From Castor canadensis (taxonomy: Eukaryota > Chordata > Mammalia > Rodentia > Castoridae), in contig NC_133392.1 in the NCBI RefSeq assembly GCF_047511655.1, positions 28,630,001 to 28,694,000 of the forward strand: a stretch of 64,000 bases of DNA. Reading direction: 5' to 3'. The notes under the pieces are model-generated. The model made no database searches, was not told the DNA's origin, and saw nothing but the letters and a program-made list of their open reading frames with translations. The position numbers and the translations under genes were made by a program. This document shows, one piece after another, positions 60,120-64,000 of the stretch; positions within the stretch are counted from its first letter, which is position 1, and every line of letters starts with the position of its first letter.

Positions 60120-60255
60120 GTCTTTGAGCCCTGGCTATGTGACTTTGGGTACATGGCTTTCTTTTCTTGCCTGGGACTCAGTTTCATCATTCATAAAATG
60201 AAGGGATAGACTCTCAAAGGGCCTCTCCAGCCTGATGTCCTTGGATTCCATGACT
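60120..60255 (-). mobile_element. MIR-type element, inverted
   Basis: GGGACTCAGTTTCATCATTC and TAAAATGAAGGGATAGAC, then TCCAGCCTGATGTCC. Confidence 0.5.
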
Positions 60256-60554
60256 CACACTCAAGAATGTCACTGGGCTGCTGGCCAGCACATTAGCACT
60301 GATATTAGTAAGTGCTGAGTAAGAAGGTACAAAAAATGCTGTAGAGCTAGGACGGAGCAGAGTGAGATAGGATATTCAGAGACGTCTTGGAAGAGGTGGG
60401 TATAAAAAAATTAAATATATGGAGAGAAAAGAGATTTTAAAGAACTAGCGAAACATAGAGGTAACAAAGCAGCAGCAGACTATGAGACAGACTGGTCCGG
60501 CTGGTGCCTGTGGAAGGAATCTGGTTCCCTTTCAATGGGAGAGGGCCTAAGTTT

Positions 60555-61265
60555 TAGTTTCCTGTTGTGGCTCTGACAAATTGCCACAAACTTGAGGGCT
60601 TAAAACAACAAAACTCATTATCTTATCTTACAGTTCTGGAAGTCAGAAGTCTAAAATTAGTGTCACTGTGCTAAAGTCAAGGTATTGACAGGGCTGATTC
60701 CCCTTGGAGGCTGTAGGGGAGACTTTGTTTCCTTGCCGTGTCCTCTAAAGGTTCCCATGCTCCTTGGCTTATAGCCCTGTTTCATAACATGTTTTTCTCT
60801 GACTTTGACCTTGTTGAATCCCTTGATAGATAGATAGATAAATAGATAGATAGGTAGATATAGGTAATAGATATAAAGTGGTACTTTATATATTGATAGT
60901 ACTGGCATTTGAATTCAGGGCTTTCTGCTTGGAAAGCAGTGTTCTATTGCTTGAGCCACATCTGTGGTCCATTTTGCTGTGATCATTTTGGAGATAAGGT
61001 CTCACTTTTTGCCCAGGCTGGCCTCAAATCAAGATCCTCCTGATCTTAGCCTCCCAAGTAGCTAGGATTATAGGCATGAACCACCAGCACTGGCTTCAAA
61101 TCCCTTTTATAAAGGACCTTGGGGTTATGTTGATTACTCAGATAATCCAGGCTAGTCTCCAGATCTCAAAGTAATTAACATAATTACATCTGGAAAGTCC
61201 CTTTTATCTTGGTGACATATTCACAGGCCCTGGAATTAAGAGATAGACATCTTTGAAGGGACCTT
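60555..61265. mobile_element. Ancient interspersed repeat, split by SINE
   Basis: TTGCCACAAACTTGAGGGC, TTAAAACAACAAAACTC and TTACAGTTCTGGAAGTCAG, then TTTCCTTGCCGTGTCC; continues after the SINE with GATAATCCAGGCTAGTC. Confidence 0.5.
60817..61106 (-). mobile_element. B1/ID composite SINE with GATA-repeat tail and target duplication
   Basis: AATCCCTT at 60817-60824 and 61099-61106 flanks a GATA microsatellite plus an inverted dimer (CATTTGAATTCAGGGC, GAGATAAGGTCTC, GCTAGGATTATAGGC). The microsatellite stands where the A tail should be. It splits an older repeat. Confidence 0.75.
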
Positions 61266-61289
61266 TTTTCCCCTACTGGTTATTAGTGT

Positions 61290-61425
61290 CGCCTATGGAG
61301 CCAGAATGCTTAACTTCAAGCCTCTGTTTTGTCACTTATTAGTGGTCTAATCTTGGGTGAGTCATTTCGCTCCTTTATGGCCTTGTTTTTCTCATTTGTA
61401 GGATAAGGAAATAGTGGTGTATACC
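61290..61425 (-). mobile_element. MIR element, inverted
   Basis: GTCTAATCTTGGGTGAGTC and TTTTCTCATTTGTAGGATAA. Confidence 0.5.
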
Positions 61426-61429
61426 TAGT

Positions 61430-61990
61430 TTGTTTCAGTTATCTATTGCTATATGACATACCAACCCAGGTTTTGGTTTCAAAAATAAGGATTTTTTATT
61501 TTTTATGATTCTATGTGTGGACTGCATTTGGGTGATCATTTCTTTCTTTCTTTTCTGTTTATTTTATTTGCCCTGGCTGGCTTCGAACCATCATCCTCCT
61601 GATCTCTGTCTCCTAAGTAGCTGGGATTACAGGCGTGAGCCACTGGCTCCCAGCTGGCTGAGCATTTCTACTGCTTGATGTGGTGCTGGCTGAGGTTGCT
61701 TGTGCAGCTGCATTTATCTGGGAACTCAGCTGAGGATGGAACAGCCAAAATGGCCTCACTGACATGTCTGCAGTTGAGGCTGGCTGTTGGCTTGAAAACT
61801 TTGGGTCTCCTCCATGGAGCGTCTATCCTGCAGGACCTCTCTTGCCATTGGCTTCTCCAGCAGACTTCTTTACATGGTAGATACCTCCCAAGATGGCGAA
61901 CCTTCAAGGGCCCCTTCTGTTACTTTCTATTGACAAAGTAAGTCCCACGGCCAGCCCAGATTCAGAGGGAAGGGGAATAGACTCCATTCT
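61430..61990. mobile_element. Ancient interspersed repeat, split by B1-like SINE
   Basis: Begins TTCAGTTATCTATTGCTATA and, after the SINE, has AAAATGGCCTCACTGACATG and GTTGAGGCTGGCTGTTGGC, known from old mammalian repeats. Family not named. Confidence 0.4.
61570..61654 (-). mobile_element. B1-like SINE, inverted
   Basis: CCCTGGCTGGCTTCGAACC, AAGTAGCTGGGATTACAGGC and GTGAGCCACTGG. Confidence 0.75.
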
Positions 61991-62057
61991 TGAGCAAAGT
62001 CACAGCACAAGCTGCTGTTGTAGTTGTGAAGATTCTATTAATTAAAACATGCAAACG

Positions 62058-62174
62058 ATGTGGACACATCTGTCAACCCCAGCACTAGGGAGGTGGAAGC
62101 AGGAGGATCGTGAGTTCACTGCCAACCTAGACTACACAGTGAAACCCTGTCTAAAAAGAACAGCAACAAAAACA
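62058..62174 (+). mobile_element. B1-like SINE
   Basis: AACCCCAGCACTAGGGAGG, AGGAGGATCGTGAGTTC, GTGAAACCCTGTC and an A-rich tail; first member of a head-to-tail cluster. Confidence 0.7.
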
Positions 62175-62239
62175 TGTAAAAGGACTTAGAACAGTGTCTG
62201 GTACCTAGTAAGTTCTCAGTATTTTTCAAAAAGTGCAGG

Positions 62240-62555
62240 CTCAGCCAGTCATCAGTGATTTATGCCTGTAAACCTAGCTACATGGGAGGCTGAGATTGGG
62301 AGGATCAAAGTTCAAGGTCATCCAGGCAAAAAGTTAGCGAGACCCCCATCTCAAACAAGAGCTAGGCCATACCTGTCATCCCAACTACAAGAAAGGCTGA
62401 GATTAGGAAGATAGTGGTTCCAGGCCAGCCTGGGCAAAAAAGTTTGTGAGATCTTTGGAGGCATGGTTCAAATGGTAGAGCACCTGCCTAGCAAACGTGA
62501 GGCCCTGGGTTCAAACTCCAGTATCACCAAAAACAAACAAACAAACAAACAAAAC
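62240..62555 (+). mobile_element. Trimeric B1-B1-ID SINE
   Basis: Two B1-like monomers (TTTATGCCTGTAAACC with GGGAGGCTGAGATTGGG, then GCCATACCTGTCATCCC with GGCCAGCCTGGGC) are followed by an ID half (TCAAATGGTAGAGCACC, GGGTTCAAACTCCAG) and a CAAA tail. Most copies in the window have only one B1 unit. Confidence 0.7.
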
Positions 62556-62584
62556 TCCTTTGTGAGATCCCCATCTCATAGGAA

Positions 62585-62695
62585 AAAGGCTGGGTGTGGT
62601 AAAACCTGCCTGTCATTCCTGCTATGGTGGAAAGCATAAAGAGGAGGATCACAGTCCAGGCTGGCCTGGGCAAAAAGGAAGACACCATTTCTAAA
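62585..62695 (+). mobile_element. B1-like SINE monomer
   Basis: GGCTGGGTGTGGTAAAACC, GAGGAGGATCAC and CAGGCTGGCCTGGGC, without an ID half. Confidence 0.65.
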
Positions 62696-62708
62696 ATAAC
62701 CAGAGCAG

Positions 62709-62925
62709 CTGGATGCCGTTGGCTCTCGCGTATAATCCTAGCTACTTAGGAGGAACAGATAAGAGGATCTCATGTTCAAAGCCAGTCTAGGCAAATAGTT
62801 CATGAAAACCTATCTCAAAAATACCCAACACAAAAACAGGGCTGGTAAAGTGGCTCAAGTTGTAGATCACCTGCCTAGCAAGTGTGAGGCCTTGAGTTCA
62901 AACCCCAGTACCACCAAAAAATAAA
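62709..62925 (+). mobile_element. B1/ID composite SINE
   Basis: CTCTCGCGTATAATCCTAGC, AACCTATCTC, then GTGGCTCAAGTTGTAG and GAGTTCAAACCCCAGTACC with an A tail. Confidence 0.8.
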
Positions 62926-62997
62926 GATAATAAGAATAAATAGATAAAATAACCAGAGCAAAAAAGAAAAAAATAATAACCAGGGCAAAATAATGGA

Positions 62998-63095
62998 TGC
63001 CTGGCTCCTGCAGTAGAGTGCCTGCCTAGCACAAAGCCTTGAGTTCAAACACCACTAACCGAAGGGGGGAAAAAAAAGAAAAAGAAAAAAAATAT
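62998..63095 (+). mobile_element. ID-like SINE
   Basis: CAGTAGAGTGCCTGCCTAGC, GAGTTCAAACACCAC and an A-rich tail leading into an AT repeat. Confidence 0.65.
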
Positions 63096-63139
63096 ATATA
63101 TATATATTTAGCAGGCTCTAGTGTTCAGTCTCCTAGATT

Positions 63140-63335
63140 CAAAACCCAATTCCAAGGCTTATGATTTTATGATCTTTGGCAAATCACTTACTACTCTGAG
63201 CCTCAGGGTCCTCATCTGTAAATGAGAAAAGTGACAAAACTTACTTTACAAGGTTGTTGCAAGGATGAAATGTAATAATCTATGCAAACTCTTAGTTCAG
63301 GTCCTAGCTTACAGTTAGCACTCAATAAGCTTTAG
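63140..63335 (-). mobile_element. MIR element, inverted
   Basis: GAGCCTCAGGGTCCTCATCT, CAAGGTTGTTGCAAGGATG and AGTTAGCACTCAATAAGC in the expected inverted order. Confidence 0.65.
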
Positions 63336-63385
63336 CTTTTGATATTACCAATCCTCTGTCATGTACAGTACCAAACATTGCCTTC

Positions 63386-63508
63386 TCTCTTTCTCTTTCT
63401 TTCTTTCTTCTTTCCTTCCTTCCTCCCTTCCCTCCCTCCTTCTTCCCTCCCTCCTTCCCTCCCTCCCTCCTTCCTTTTTTCCTTCCTCTCTCTTTCTTTT
63501 CCTTTCTT
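63386..63508. repeat. CTTT/CCTT pyrimidine tract
   Basis: About 120 bases of pyrimidine units next to an inverted B1-like SINE. Confidence 0.9.
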
Positions 63509-63510
63509 AC

Positions 63511-63606
63511 AAGGTTTCGTATAGCTCAGGCTGGCCTCACACTTACAGTCCTCCTGCCTGTTCCTCCTGAGTGCAGGGATTAAAGGGGTGAGCTATACCA
63601 GGGCCA
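63511..63606 (-). mobile_element. B1-like SINE, inverted
   Basis: GCTCAGGCTGGCCTCAC, AGTGCAGGGATTAAAGG and TGAGCTATACC, preceded by a CTTT/CCTT tract at its tail. Confidence 0.7.
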
Positions 63607-63700
63607 GTTCCAGGCATTTCTCATACATAGGTGTAAGGACACAGAGGTCCAAAGTCTTAAGAAACTTAGGGAAAGGAGTAGCATGCTAAAGATTAGGACC

Positions 63701-63810
63701 GAGGTCAGTGTGACTGTTCCCAGCTTACTAATGACTTCAAGGGTTTTTTGTTTGTGAGGTCAGTGTGACTGTTCCCAGCTTACTAATGACTTCAAGGGTT
63801 TTTTGTTTGT
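63701..63810. repeat. 55-base perfect tandem duplication
   Basis: The unit starting GAGGTCAGTGTGACTG at 63701 repeats exactly from 63756; the second copy runs into extra TTTG units. Confidence 0.95.
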
Positions 63811-64000
63811 TTGTTTGTTTTTAGTAGAGAACCTTCTTCCTGACTTTTTAAAACAAACTCACTGAGAAAGACAGTATTTTATTTGCACATATTATGAAAG
63901 TTCCAGTTTCATTTTTTTGCTTCTTAGATAAAAACATGTGAAATAGCACACATGTCTATCATGTTGGTAACCTCTAGCATGTTAAAATTAAGTTCATAAC

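Larger units (their letters stand above)
55139..64000. other. Repeat-dense distal region
   Basis: Most of this part is SINEs, MIR, L1, L2 and other old repeats and microsatellites, with no CpG island or candidate enhancer. It probably marks the edge of the PAX2-proximal regulatory domain. No gene is visible. Confidence 0.6.

Noticed and set aside
62058..63095. tRNA genes
   Set aside because: Box A- and B-like motifs belong to ID-like SINE halves with A tails; no complete cloverleaf is formed.
53525..63810. CRISPR array or other spaced repeats
   Set aside because: The duplications are simple head-to-tail copies with no spacers, in a mammalian genome.

Overview
This window is mammalian nuclear DNA carrying the 5' end of the paired-box transcription factor gene PAX2 on the minus strand. 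The first three coding exons are at 17274-17232, 13771-13603 and 12889-12692. Joined, they give 136 complete codons plus two bases, starting MDMHCKADPFSAMH and running through most of the paired domain; the rest of the gene lies beyond position 1. No other protein-coding gene can be supported. Almost every other open frame is chance reading through GC-rich DNA, microsatellites or SINEs.

The host looks like a rodent. Many SINEs join a 7SL-derived B1-like half to a tRNA-derived ID-like half (box motifs resembling 'gtggctcaagtggtagagc' and 'gagttcaaaccccagtacc'). Composite SINEs of this type are known from squirrel-related and castorimorph rodents such as beaver or kangaroo rat. I infer that group, but the species cannot be fixed by eye.

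Layout: 1-12691 is PAX2 intron 3 (partial), 12890-13602 is intron 2 and 13772-17231 is intron 1. The start codon, GC-rich 5' leader and promoter island lie at about 17275-18370. From 18.4 to 64 kb is upstream DNA with no recognisable gene. From 156 to about 29070 there is no young SINE. Across 17-52 kb there is a series of CpG-rich islands interleaved with AT-rich, homeodomain-motif-rich blocks that look like conserved enhancers (about 26.4, 31.4, 38.4, 46.2, 48.3, 49.4 and 53.9 kb). From about 39.5 kb, and most strongly after 55 kb, the sequence becomes ordinary repeat-dense DNA with SINEs, MIR, L1, L2 and microsatellites.

The whole window reads as one developmental locus: a short dosage-sensitive coding start surrounded by long regulatory DNA. 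I found no unknown system. The most useful leads are the GATA-motif cluster and upstream ORFs next to the PAX2 start, the SINE-free CpG-island domain, and several candidate enhancers. Conservation is inferred from sequence appearance only; no alignment was possible.
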